Of a stretch of DNA of 64,000 bases, positions 47,061-60,150 are shown one piece after another (the first letter of the stretch is position 1; each line of letters opens with the position of its first letter). The notes under the pieces are model-generated. The model saw only the letters and a program-made list of their open reading frames with translations. It did not search any database and had not been told where the DNA came from. Both the position numbers and the translations under genes were made by a program. This DNA comes from Calliopum simillimum (lineage: Eukaryota; Arthropoda; Insecta; Diptera; Lauxaniidae): positions 22,135,187 to 22,199,186 of the forward strand of contig OX638368.1 of assembly GCA_951812925.1 (NCBI GenBank), in the 5' to 3' direction.

Positions 47061-48114
47061 ATCAATTCTACAAAGGTTTGGCTTCTTGTATCATTTATAA
47101 CGAATATGAAATTCTTTATAAAAAGTTCTATAAACTTTCCGAGGCGTACTCCGCCGCAGCTAATTTTTTTTACAGTTTTATAGAAAAATATACACTGAAT
47201 ACACGACTTATGTGGAAATTACCCATGATTCTGCGGTATCGTAAAATATGTCATATTTGAAACAAATTCAACAAAATTTTTTTGTGTATACAGGGTATAA
47301 TCGATAAAATTACGAAGTTTTTGGCAACTGATAAAGGAGGTATAGACTAACTAAAAATTGCATTTGAGGGGAGGACAGGGTCTGAAATATACCCCTGAGG
47401 TGTTATAGGGTTAAAACTAATTATAGCGTTTTAGAGAATATTTTTTTTATAGGAAACTTTTTAGCAAATTGTATGAGCTTTCTAAGTGTATATTTGGGTT
47501 ATATGATATTTGAAAGAATTTCGCAAGGCTTTGGACCTTTAAAGTTAATATTTTAAATCTTTTTTCCTTGTTTTTTTTTTTGACTTTGACGGCCATTTTA
47601 CTAAGAAAAGGCTCTTATTAACATACCCTTTTATAATTTTTTTTGGAATCCTCGTTAAATTTCCTTCAAATTTGCTAGTACATTTATCATAAAAACTTTT
47701 TAATTTGAGGTCAGAAAAATACTTTTCTATGTAACACACGGTTTAATCGCATGCGTTGCGCTGCATATAATGTGCGTGCTATACGCGCTGCTCTTTATCT
47801 ACTGGTGCATTCAAACGGATTGTTCTTGAAAAGTATTTTTTTTACCTCAATTAAAAAAATTTATGTGACAAATGTACTATCGAATTAAAGGAAATTTAAC
47901 GAAAATTTCAAAAAAATTATTAATAGGAAAAAAAGGAAAAAAAAAAAATTTTAAATTTGTTTTTCAATGGAAAACACGTCAATTGTCTTTTTCAAATTTC
48001 ACTGCTTTTATTTAAGCGTCCCTGATATGATTTAATTTAATATTTAACAATAATTGTCACTGCTGTTGCTGCTGCTTTGCCCTTCAGAAAAAAAAAGACA
48101 ATTTTGCGCACCAT

Positions 48115-48636
48115 AATGCCCAAAATACATGCGCATTTTTCACGCGCGTGAACGCATTTTTTTTGTATGAAATTCATAGAACAATTTGGGAAATTGAAAC
48201 ACGCATTCCTTGCGTATCACGCAAGTAGCTTTGAAATTGATTTTTACGCAATGCATGAAATTTCCCAATTTTGAAATTGGGAAATTTCACTTTGACAATC
48301 ATTTGTTTTGAAAAATATAAAGGCACAGTGGAAGCAACATAATTGACAGTCAAAAGAATTTTTTAAAATAACAAATTTACGTTTAATAAAAGGCATTGAA
48401 GTTATAAAAACGTATTTCTAAAAAAAAACAATAATTAAAGGATTTCGCCTAGAAGCGGAAAATGCGTGGTAATGTAATGTAATTTATTATTTATAGTGCG
48501 CAACTTATAAATTTTTTTTCAGCCCATAGTCGAAAATCGGCACCAAATGTCAACATAATAGCTGCGCATGTATTTTACTTGCAGAATCACGCACGCAAAC
48601 GCATGCGTGAAAAATGCTCATGTATTTTGAGCATAA
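48115..48636. repeat. ~520-bp inverted-repeat element with a palindromic centre
   Basis: The left end AATGCCCAAAATACATGCGC then ATTTTTCACGCGCG mirrors the right end (CGCATGCGTGAAAAATGCTC then ATGTATTTTGAGCAT). GAAATTTCCCAATTT and its inverted copy AAATTGGGAAATTTC form a hairpin at 48259-48290. No coding. Confidence 0.65.
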
Positions 48637-51600
48637 GAAGAACAAGATTTGCGAACCATAAAGATGGCATGTAAACCGATAAATGTTATCGGCATGCCAC
48701 TTTGTGGGGATTTGTGATAGTTTTCAATTAGTTGGCAATAGTTGGCCAACTTAAAAATTGGGTGAAGCAGACGCGACAATTGAGTTTACATTGTGACGTG
48801 AACATTTGCTATAGTTAAAAGTGCAAAAAACAACTTTATTTTTCGAATTTAAAGCACTTTTTTGATTTTCCGACCATGACTACAAAACTAAATTTCGAAT
48901 TAACCCAAAATAAGTTTTTATTGTTGTGGGTTACTTTGAAGGGGGGACAAAATTAATATCGATGAAAGGTTTTATTTTGCAGTAAATTGAAAAGTAACTT
49001 AATTTTTTTAACAAACCTCTCCAATGATTTTTTTGATTTCATAAGTAAAATATCATTAAAAATATAAAAAAATATGCGTGTTATGTTACCAATATGTATA
49101 TATCTTTATATCTAAAAATGTGTTTTATAAATGTTTCAATATATCGCTTGAATTATTTTGTATGATGTGATTTTTAAACATAGTAAAAATTGCCAATTGT
49201 TGTTGCAAAATAAGTTGTGAAAATTCTTTAAAAAAAATAAAATATATAAATGCGCCAAACAAATTTCGTAGAATGTATGTGGTGTGGTGTGTCCATATTT
49301 CTGCAAATAATTGAAAAAAATATACATATAAAGCAATTTATATAAAATTAGAATATACAGATTCTCGATAGATACGCTTACCTGCTTGATTTTGAAATTT
49401 CGAGGTTTTGCCAAATTTTGTCAATTTTCTTAAGTAATTTTTTTTTTCATTTTTTTTTTTGAAAATTCAAATTTTGTTAACTTAGCCAAAAATGTGTTGA
49501 AACGAATCAAAATTTATTGTCCAAAAATATTTTTTTTTGCGTGCCCAAATTTTGTACAAAGTTTAAAAATCGAAAATCTGCGGTTTTTTAGAAAAAGCCA
49601 AGAAGCTAAAATAAAATTATTATATAAAACTGTTGTGTACAAGTGTTCTTAATAAATAAAAAGTCAATTTGTTTTTTGTTTTTTTATTGTTTAAAATTTG
49701 TTTTTCTTTTTAAATAATTTTAAGTTTTGTTTGTTTTTGGTTTCGTATATAAGATGACTTAGTTTAAATTTGTTTTTTATTTTATAATCAATCGTTAAGA
49801 ATTGTAAAATGTAATGTGTAGTTATATATATGTACATATAAATGCATATATATATATGGAAAATGTTTGTTTATATGTAAAAATGTCTGCTTTGTTAAAA
49901 CTATGTTTGTTTTTTTTTTTTTAAATGTTAAAAAACATAATCTTCTTCAAGTGGATGGTGTTTTTTCTATTCGAAAAAAAAACTTACGACTTCTTTGTTT
50001 ATTGCATAAAAAGTTGTTTGTACTCACATATGGTTTAAATTACATAATTTTGTCTTAACTTTTACGTTTTATTTATGTTTTAAATGCACTGAAAAGTTTT
50101 ACATAATTTACATTTTATGTGTGATGAAGTTTTTTATTTGTTTTTTTATTTATATATTTTCTTATATTGAAATATTGCATAACACAAAGAAAATTAAACA
50201 TTTGAAAAATTAACTAAAAACCAAAAAAAAATAATTCGAAACTTTCGTTTTCTTGATTTTAATTTTGTTAGATTTTTCTTAATTTTTTAATATAAATTTT
50301 GCCTAAAAGTTTTTTTTTGCCAAAGTGTTTTTTTTTTTTTTAATCTTCATTTGTTGTTAATTTGCCTCAAAATTTCCTAAAAGTTTTTTATTTTATTATT
50401 ATGTTTTTTTATTAACTATTTTTTTTACAAATTTTGTATAAACGTTGGTTGGTAGGATGTCATTCATTGTCATTGCTGCTTTTCAAAATTTAAAGCGCAA
50501 GATGTCAACGTTTATATTGGTTATTTCCGAAAAATAATGTATTTGTTACTTATCACAAAATCAGTTACATTTGTAGTTTTTTTTTCTTCTTTTCTTTTAA
50601 ATACAATTATTTTAAAAATTTAGACGAAGGCATTAACAATTAACGAATTTTAAAATTTCGAAATTTGCTTTTGCGCAAAGGGTTTTGTTTGAAAATATAT
50701 AGTAATAAAAAAAAAAAAACAATAAATTTTATTTTGTAAAACCTAAAACTAATGAAATTAACTAGCATATAAATTAAATAAAATTTTTGCAAAATTAACA
50801 TGGGGTACTTAAGAAATATTCGTTATTTTTGTTAAGAAAAAATTTGTTGCAATGAAATTATAGATTTAGTTTTTTTTAACAATGTTTTTGTTAAATTTTA
50901 ATTTTGCCAAATTAATTTTGAATTTTTCTTAATTTTGTACAATTAAAAAAAATGTTTTATTTTTTTCCATGATATTTGAAATATTGACTTAAAACTTAAC
51001 TTAATTACTTACCAAATTTTTTTAATTTTTGTACATTTAAAATGTTTTAATGTGCCAAAGTTGGAAAAAACATTTGTCTTTTGTTTAATAAGTGTTTTTA
51101 GCTGATTAGGAAACTCACCGTTATTTGTATTAATTTTGCAAAATTTTGTATATATATTCTTTTAACCGTTGTTGTGGTTGTTAATGCCGAAAAAAATGTT
51201 TGCCTAAATAGTTTTTTTATTTAGCCTAAAATTATGCTATTGTTGTATTTTTTGTTAATTTAGTTTCAATATGTTGCTCCAAAAGTTTTGCATTGTTTTG
51301 AAGGGTTAAAGTTTCTAATCATTATTACTAAATATATTTTTTTTTGCCTCAATTTTTTTTTTCTTCAATTTATATATGTTAATATGCATGGCACCTCACG
51401 ACGATTTCAATTTGAGTTGTTACGAAAATTACAAATTAAGCATCAAACTCTTTTAATTTCAACAAATTGCATTTGTATTCACAGTCAAGTTTGTTGCTTA
51501 AGTCTTCTTGATTAAAATCAACAAACTGAAAAATTTCCAACGAAGAAACTTAACTTAATTATTTTGTAAAATTCCAAAGCTACAAACAGAACTCAGTGGG

Positions 51601-54600
51601 TTCGGTTCGTTGCCTAAATCTTTTAGAAAAATTTCAAAGCAACAAACAAAAGTCATTGGCATTGTACATCTTACACATCCAGTGTTGTTGATAGCTACAG
51701 TTAAAACAGCAATTTGCTATTGAGTCGTACTGTACAATTTACAGTGGGATAAGCAGCTTATTCTCAATGCTTGAAAGTCTACAGATTTATTTATATGAAT
51801 TTAAAAAAAGCCATTCTCGAGTTTTTTAGCAGATTTTTAAGGTGAAAACTCTCTTATTTATATATTTGGACTTGGTTTTTTTTGTCTATCACATCTGGAT
51901 TTTGAGTTTTCTTTGCTACAAATTGTGGAAAGCGTTTTATTCAGCCATAAAGCGAACTTCTAGTGTAAAGTGTAATTTATTTAAGCCAAATGCGCCGGAT
52001 AGTTCTGAACTTCTTCGTACATTTTTGTGTTTCTACTTTTCCAATTGAATCTTTACTTTCCGAGTTATCATCTATTGAATTACAGATATCTCAACTCCAT
52101 ACAAATTCAATATAGGCTATGTATCGAACAGAAAAATCTTAATTTCAATCGTTGATAATTTTAAAAGTTGTGATCTGATTAGAAAATATGGAAAGTAAAG
52201 TTTAATGCGGAAGATTATGGCTATCCGATGATGATCCGATTAATTGCCACATTTACTTCAAAAACGCCTCGAAACCTAGTTCAGATTCGTAAATAAGAGG
52301 TCTTTCACCACCATCATCAAAAATAAAATTTTGTGATGGAAAACCATTGTAGGACTGTGTAATTATTTTTAAACTTGAAATATCAGCTTGGGTGCTTAGG
52401 CGTAATGTTATATTTTTTCCGAGAATAATTATTTAAAAGCGTCTGATATACATACGTATAATGATTATTCGTTGTATATGAAATTGTCGATTTTTAAATA
52501 AATTTTTTTGAAATATCTGTGAAAGTCAAGCTCGCCAGTTATTTACCATGCATATTTAAAAATAAGTTTTTCAAAACAAAAACGGCGTTTTTAATATTAT
52601 TTTGAAATAAATTCATAAATTTGAGTTATTTATGATTTTAAATAATTTATAATGATTTTATGTTTTTCATAACCAACATTAAAAATTGTCTAGATTTTTT
52701 CAATTAAGTAAATAAATAGAATTTTTACTACATCGAAATGTGTAAATTTTTTCAACTGCCCAAAATAATGTTGGTTTTTTTTGCAGGATATTGTTTTTTG
52801 TACAGGGATTTTATTAACATTTTTGCTGTCAAAATTGTTTAAATTTTCATTTCTCGAACGTTATCTTTTTAGTTTTGTGAAAACTGCAATGTAATATTGT
52901 AAATTGTATTTTTAAAATGTTTTAATGTAAGTAAAATGATGAACATGCTATTTTTTCCAAAAAGATTTTTTTTTTTTATGAAATGCAATGAAAACTCAGC
53001 AAATTATGCGTTTTGTGTGTTTTTTAAGACAGTTTGCTTTTCTTTTTGGAATTTGTTTTTATTTTTCGTTTCATAAATTTCACTAAAAGTAAAAGCAAAC
53101 CGTATCCCTCTTAACCCTCCCACATTCCAATAGAAATTGACATTTGACGCTGATTTTATTGTTGTATTTATGTTGTATGATGATGTTTGTGTTAGAATTT
53201 TGTAAAATAAAATGAAATGAACATAAATAAAATATACAAAATGTAATAAAAATTAATTATCGAGCTTTATTTTATTTAATTATTGAAATTTATTTTCGAC
53301 AAGAAGCAGTAGTATAGTGCTTTTCTTGTGCTGGAAGACCATGGCTGAATTTATTTTATGTATGTATCCTGGAGAGCGAGCGCGTTAGTCCAGAAACGTC
53401 GACAGAAGGCGTCTATCTCAACTAAGGCTACTGCGATGATTTGTTCAGAGAAACTTTGTTCGAGACCAGCTGTGTGTAACTGCTCGAAACTGTAATTTCG
53501 ATAGTAGGGCGCCACAGCAAGAGTTATAAAGGATCTGACATCTCGGTATAGACTTCAATTGACCGCCATGCTTCGATGTTTTAAATGCCTCGACTGTTTT
53601 CTTCTGGAGTATGTGAAAGTTTCAACCTATCTCTGCACTGGAAACGAGTTTTCCCAATGAAATCAGTGCCTGTTCCGTAACTCGTGCGATTTCAATTACA
53701 TACTTTATGTTTCGAAAGCTTTTTGATGAAAACGGTACCTTGCACAAGAAAAAAGGGTCCTGCTATTTTTATAGTTTTCATCAAATGTTTTTGGAATGAC
53801 AAAGGACACGGATTACGGACCGTAAAATATCTGAAACTTTATGGCAAGTAAAGAAAAACATTTAAAAATCACAGATCTCAACATCCAACAATAGTGCGCA
53901 AAATCGACAAGATTGAAGCTTAAACACAAGAAATCATATAAATCCTGATGTTCCTTGTGCGGCTACCATAAACATGTTTTTTTTAAAGAATGTGCCATCT
54001 TAAGCGCAATATGTTGTTGCTTTAAAAGCAGCATGGTCATATTATCGGTGTGTGCCATTGATAGAAAAGTACCATTGATAGAAAAGTACTTGCACAGGGT
54101 GATTCAGAACTAAAAAAAAAAAATTAAAATTTAAAGTTTAAAACACAAAAAATTAATTTTTCAACGCCCACAAAAAACGAAAACAGAACTTAAATAAAAA
54201 AGCATGAATTGTGTAAATTTAATATTTATGTATATTTTTTATTATAACATTATATATTCAAATTTAATTTAATTAAATTATATGTACTTATGTGTATATT
54301 ACAAAAATAAGAATGTTACTCTCGAAAATAAATAAGCAAAAAAATTTAACTAAAAAGTAGTAATACAATTAAAAAAAAAAAAAAAAAAATGTCAAAAATT
54401 GTTTGAAAACAATGTCATAAACTTAAATTAACGTTGAAAATATATACAATTATTTTTCTTTTTTTTTTTTGGTTGAAAATAAATTAAATCTAAGTTAAAC
54501 TAAAAGTAAAAATAAACATATATTGTGAGAATAAAAAGACTAGTGCGGACAACTTAATATTAAAGAAAAAAAAAAATTTTTAAATATATTAAGATTTTTG

Positions 54601-56385
54601 ATTTTGAAAATGTGCATATATTGTGATGAAAAAAAAAATCAAAATAAAATGTAATATTAATGCATAAACACAAAACTTTTTGCTAAGATTTAAACTTTGG
54701 TTGACCTTTAAATTAATATATGTATATATTTTTTTTCCAATATATTTTTTTTTTTTATATTATATTAAAAACGCCTTGTTTTTTGTTCGAAAAAACTTGT
54801 TTTAACATTTATTACAACTGTTAGTGTGGCAAACTAGAGAGCACATTGTTCTTGTGCACATTTTTTGCCAACGTAACAATTGTTTAATTTATTAAGTTAA
54901 CGAAATAATTGTTTTTTCCAATTTTTCTTTTAAATTGTTTTTCGAAATTTTTTTTTGCATAATATAGACATTGAACAAATACTAGGTTTTAAAGAAAGTT
55001 CGTTATAATTTTCTTCTTTTTTAAATTTTGCAACAACTAGTATTTAGTACACATTTGTTGCTTTGAAAAATTTTTCAAATTTGTTTCAAAAGCGCACTAA
55101 ACAATGTTGTTTCTTTCGAAAAAAAAAACTTTAAATACTTTCAAGTTTTTTAGTTGTGTTCAAAAAAACTGCAGTAATCAAAGTTTTTTTGCTGTTTTCT
55201 TTCAATTTCGTTCACACATAGTTCATTGGACTCTGCTGTCGAATAATAAGTTTTATTTTACTTTTCAGTGTATTTCATACGTAAGTTATAAAAAATGTAT
55301 ATATTGTATATGTAAATATCTTAAAGTAAACTTGCTTTTAATATATGCCCAAAACTGAAGAGTTTGCCAAAATATTAGCGCTCAGTAAGAGAGCAACTTC
55401 TCATAGTCGTCATAGTAATAAGCAAATGTTGGCAGTGTAAACTACACAATTAGTGGCGTCATTTTTGTGTATTTTACATAACATACATGTAGTAGCATGT
55501 AAATTTATTTAACACCACCAGCACTACACTTACTTGCTGTGTACATTGAAAAAAATTTTATGTAGTTATTTTTTTTTACAATACATCGTGTAACAATACA
55601 TGACAACGCATGTGTTAATATATATGCACTCTGCTTAGCTTTATTTTGCTTCAACTTTTTATATAGTTTTTGTTTTTTTTTTGTTTTTTATAAATATATT
55701 TATATATATTTTTATTTAGTTCATAAATGTATGTAAATTTTATATATTACACTTTATTATCGTATGTTTTAAGTGTAAATATACACAATATTAGTTAGAA
55801 TTCCAGCAAAATTAATGAAGTTGAACAGAAGTGAAAGAAAAATTTAGTTCTATCAAGGTTTATAATAAGTTAAAAAAAATAAAAATAAAAAATTAATAAA
55901 ATTTTACATTTTGTTTTAAATTTTTATGTTTAATTACATAAAATTTAAATTTTTGTTGCTGTTGCCGTGTTATTTATATATGTAATTGTTAATTGTTGCT
56001 TTACATACATACTTGCAATTTACAGTTTACAACTTATGCACGTCACTGTATTTTTTGGTAATTTTTATTTTCTTTTCTTTTGGTTCATCCTGTGTGTATT
56101 TTTGCATAAGAGCAAAATATGTTGCATATTTTTGGGAGCTTGGAACAAATTTTGAGTCGTACTGTTGGTTTAGAGTTTTCAAAGTGTCTGTAAGCTGAAT
56201 CTTTTTCGAATCAGTTTGAGTTATTGGATTCCGGAACTGGAGTCTTTTTCGAATCAGGTTGAGTCATTGGATTCGAATTTCAATGAAGCGCCGTAACTAT
56301 GCAATAGTTTTTAAACTAATATTTGGTGGTTACAGAGTTTTAGGCGCATTTTTTTTAGTTTCAAATCAATGAGTTTGAAAGCATA
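48637..56385. other. T-skewed non-coding DNA, right part of the pros downstream region
   Basis: No gene supported. At 53380-53680 a less AT-rich stretch encodes a weak LRCFKCLDCF motif, possibly the zinc-knuckle region of a non-LTR ORF1, but too decayed to call. A tandem 20-bp duplication (CATTGATAGAAAAGTAC) lies at 54057-54093. Confidence 0.4.
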
Positions 56386-56723
56386 TGCCCCAGACAGACG
56401 ACAGCTTAAGTCTAGATTATAGACGTAATAATTTGAATATTTTTATTGCATGAATTTAGGCATTTTTAAAATACATATTTCATTGACATTGACAAAAAGA
56501 AAATTTTCCAATTCAGGGTCCAAAAAATTCTAATTAGCTTTGCTGATGCTTAACTCATTATTAATCTTGTTTATGATGCTTTAGAAAATTTTGGCCCCTG
56601 AATTGGGAAATTTTCTTTTAGTCAATACCTATGGAATATGTATTTAAAAAATGCCTAAAATCATGCAATAAAAAGATTCGCATTATCTATAATCTAGATT
56701 TAAGCTGTCGTCTGTCTGGGGCA
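56386..56723. repeat. 338-bp foldback element in the pros 3' UTR or just downstream
   Basis: Starts TGCCCCAGACAGACGACAGC and ends with its inverted copy. Most of the 170-bp arms pair, including TTTAGGCATTTTTAAAATAC against GTATTTAAAAAATGCCTAAA. It lies 0.63-0.97 kb downstream of the pros stop codon, so a pros transcript of ordinary 3' UTR length could include it. Confidence 0.85.
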
Positions 56724-57350
56724 TTACAGGGCACTTTGAAATGCTAATGAAAATTGTTACTTAAAAGAAATATTGTGTAGGTTTTCCCTTTTTTATGAAA
56801 TATGTGCTGTCTTTGTCAAAATAATAATTTGTTAAGATTTGTTTTTGCTAAATGCTAACAAATACAAGTTTAATTTTTGTTGTCTCAATTGTTTTTCGTT
56901 ACATTTACATAAAGTTTTGTTGCTTCTTATATACTTTAGATTTTTGTCTAAATTTTTTATGCCTTAACTTTTTTTTTACCTTTAAAATTTTAGTTTTTAA
57001 ATATTTAATTTTGTATTTTTTTTTTTTGTTATTTAAATTTTACTTTTTTTCTGTTAATTCCAAAATGAAGGCCTAAACGCGAGTATATCGTCGATAATTT
57101 GCAGTCACTTAGCATTTTTTTTTTTTGTATGTTTATGGTATCATTTTTTCTGAAAATACATAAATATTTTTGCTCTATTTTTCAGTGTATGTTTTTTGTT
57201 TAATGTCGGGTAGTGCTCTTTTTTTTGTAAACTTAAGCAGACTATAAATTGCTGAAGATGTTTGTTTTCGATTGCCTAGTTTTAGCTTAATTTTGTTGAC
57301 TTGTTAGTTTTTTTGTTATTTTTGTGTATGCATTGTATTTTCATTTCCTC
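56724..57350 (-). other. pros: prospero 3' UTR (start)
   Basis: Non-coding sequence directly after the pros stop. The minus strand is A-rich and offers several AATAAA-like signals, so a cleavage site cannot be chosen from sequence alone. Confidence 0.5.
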
Positions 57351-58454
57351 TTATTCCAATTGCTCCAAAAAATTTGGTGATTTAAAATACTCCGGCACAG
57401 GATCATCCAGACGTGATATTATTTTATATATTGATTTTTTCCATGATTGTTCCGTGTCTTTGCCACCCTGTATAGCACGGAAAAATTCTCGCAGCGTTTG
57501 CTCAACAACAAAGCGAAAGTTTTGTGGTACCTAATTTGCCAAAGAAAGTACAAAAAAAAAAAAAAAAAAAGAAGTTAAATTAATGATAAAACAAAAAAAT
57601 AAAAAAATTAATAAATAATTTCCCTACCAACTACAGAAGACCTCATATGAGCATTTTCCGGATGACGAACGTGACCGTCGCACACATTTAAAGTGCAAAA
57701 AAAGTAGAAGTAAAACTTATTTTTATTTTGGTTTTTACTTAACATTATGGCTCCATTATAGTGCCAACTTTAATAGCAGGCGAAGTCCTGGTTAAAAAAA
57801 AAGACACAGAACGAACGTGACAAAAATAGAAGTAAATTTCTTGCCTAAACAAAGAAAGTCAGAATTCAGCGAAACAAGTCATAATTTTTTAGTGCGACTA
57901 ATCTTAGAATCTTATGCAATAATGTAACTTTATAATATATTTTGTTTGATTCATATATCTTCTGTACTTTTGATCATAATCTGAATCGATACGTGAATAT
58001 ATGAACGTGACATTTTTTCCACCATACAAATTTTAAATTAAAAATCTTTCAAAAAACCAGGATTTCCCAATGAATGTTGGATCATCTTATCTTGTTATGT
58101 TTTTTTTTTATTGCACTTTTAAGCATGGATATCTTGAAAACTAAAGTGAATTCGGAAAATCTGTTATTCAGTATAACTATTTGCATAGTGTGATTTCCCA
58201 GACTTTTGTAGTTGTTAAGAGAATTTAATTTTTTTAACAATAAAGAGTTAATGTTTTATATTTTTTTTTTCTTTGGCAACAAAAATTCTACCTTTTCACC
58301 ACAGCATACCTCAATGTGATTATTGCGATTGTAATGTAAATTTAATACACGATATAGTTCACTATCGCCACCGATATGTAGATCTTCAGCGCATTTAACG
58401 CCTTCGGTAACGGCTTGACGTGCATATTTTTCCATTTGAATATAGTAGAATTCT
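57351..58454 (-). CDS. pros: Prospero homeodomain transcription factor, last two coding exons
   Basis: Minus-strand exons 58454-58310 (145 nt) and 57530-57351 (stop TAA at 57351-57353) encode 107 C-terminal residues. Splice sites are clean: ...CACTTACAG|AGAATTC upstream, ATTGAG|GTATGC and AAATTAG|GTACCAC for the 779-bp intron, phase 0. The protein begins [18 protein letters not shown], continues [18 protein letters not shown] and [17 protein letters not shown], and ends [17 protein letters not shown]. This is the end of the homeodomain's third helix region plus the Prospero domain, almost unchanged across animals. Prospero regulates neural stem-cell differentiation as a DNA-binding factor that is segregated asymmetrically. 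The preceding exon (phase 2, last codon ending in CG) is not in the window, so the intron to its left exceeds 5.5 kb. Intact as far as seen. Confidence 0.96.
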
Positions 58455-58739
58455 CTGTAAGTGTAGAGAAGGAAAAAGAGTAATTATTAATTATGGTATT
58501 TATTGACTTTTTTTTACTTAAATAAGTGTAATAAATTTATAACATATTTAAAAGATTAAGTTAAGTTATATTTTTTGTTTTATATTGACAGCTTTTGCCC
58601 AACTAAAATCTATCTCGTTTCACTCAATAATAACATACTAGATTTTGCCTTATTGCCGAAATTCGACCATTCCGATTTGACTTTACAAAGACCACACAAC
58701 TGTTAACTTAAGAAAACGAATTCTCATCAGTAATCATGT

Positions 58740-59150
58740 CTGTAAATTTTAACTTTAGGGGCGTAACACCGCCCACCTAAAAACATAGTGTTCATATTAT
58801 CGTTCCTTAGCGTTAACTTTACCTTCATACTAAATTTCATAAAAATTGATGCAGTGGCTTAGCTATGAGAGCGTTTTTTCCATTTATGGGCGTGACACCA
58901 CCCATTTGAAAATATAATGGTCACATCACCCTATCTCCATACTTAATTTCATAAGAATCGGTGCAGTGACTTACCCGTGAGAGCGTTTTTTCTACTTAGT
59001 GGAGTGACACCGCCCACTTGAAAATATAATGGTCACATCATCGTTCCTTAGTGTAAACCCTATCTCCATTTCAAATGTCATTAAAATCGATGTAGTGGCT
59101 TAGCCGTGAGAGAGTTTTTTCCATTTAGGGGCGTGGTATCGCGCACTTAA
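58740..59150 (+). repeat. ~125-bp tandem repeat with GGGCGTGACACCGCCC motifs, about 3.5 units
   Basis: Each unit has a GGGCGTRACACCGCCCA-like motif (58758, about 58889, 59003, 59128), then AAAATATAATGGTCACATCA, CTATCTCCAT and GAGAGCGTTTTTTCCATTTA. Non-coding; in the pros intron. Confidence 0.8.
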
Positions 59151-59269
59151 AGAAAAACGAATTTTATAGCGTAGAAACAGGGACCGAACTGATTTAGTTT
59201 GCCTATTTATGTATTCATAGATAAGCAATGTTACCACTAAAATCCTCGTACCCAAATTAAACTAGTAAG

Positions 59270-59890
59270 GATGTAACCTTTGGCCTGCCCAAACATTAAA
59301 TACCCTACACTGCAGCATTTTGAAACTTTTGCTTGTATCGAAGGTACCACGCCCTCTTGTCCGAGTTCACCCAAGTTTTTGCTCAGAGCATACATTTATA
59401 GCCCTTATTGTTTGGGTGAATTTTAGTTGGATTATCTCAAAAAACTCTTTCAGTATAGCATTTTGAAACTTTTGCTTGTATGGAAGGTGCTACGCCCTCT
59501 TGTCCGAATTTGCCTAGTTTTTGCTCAGAGCTTGCGCTAACCATTCCTAGTATTTATGTGTATTTTGGTTGCATTGTCGAGAAAAACAATTCTAAAGTTG
59601 CATTTTGAATATATTTTTTGTGTGGGCGCTAGGCGTGTCCTTAACCGATTTCGCTCATTTACAATCCCTCGAGCTACTTTAACTACACAGGGTTGTGTAC
59701 CAAATTTCATTGAATTATCTCAAAAAATTAATTTCCAGCCAGCCAGCCAGCTAGCCACCCACCCAGCCAGCCAGACAGACGGAAATGGCTATATCGACTC
59801 AGGACGTGACACTGATCTGCCACGCCTTCTTCTCTGCGTTACAAACGAAAGATTAAAGTGAATACACCCTGGGTGTAGGGTATAAAAAGA
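59270..59890 (+). repeat. Dispersed repeat family R1, plus-strand copy
   Basis: Inverted counterpart of 21240-21800: ACTAGTAAGGATGTAACCTT, two CACGCCCTCTTGTCCGA-like blocks, a CCAGCCAGCCAG run, GGCTATATCGACTCAGGACG, and the end ACACCCTGGGTGTAGGGTAT. The open frame at 59556-59861 is a by-product. Confidence 0.7.
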
Positions 59891-60045
59891 ACGCCTTATC
59901 TCCCAACTGTCAAAAAAAAAAAAAGTAGAACAATTTCTGATCGAATTGCTTTAAAAAAAGTTTGTAAACCATTTCGTATGAGTAATTTAAAGGAATATGA
60001 GGGGCAAAAGTCGACATATTTTCACTCCAAGTTGAGTTCAATAAA

Positions 60046-60150
60046 GGGGTCTGCACAAGACATCATGTTGGAGTTTTAAGACATTTCGTTTCAAGATACG
60101 TTATGTCTTGTATCCGCTTTTTATTTATCATATACTTCAGTTCAGTGTCG
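60046..60150 (+). repeat. Intronic duplicated block, copy 1 (~105 bp)
   Basis: GTTTTAAGACATTTCGTTT, GATACGTTAKGTCTTG and CCGCTTTTTATTTATCA are shared with 62455-62560. It is followed by a cluster of CACTGAAGTA/TACTTCAGTG motifs in both orientations (60130-60320) that can pair with one another. Confidence 0.85.
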
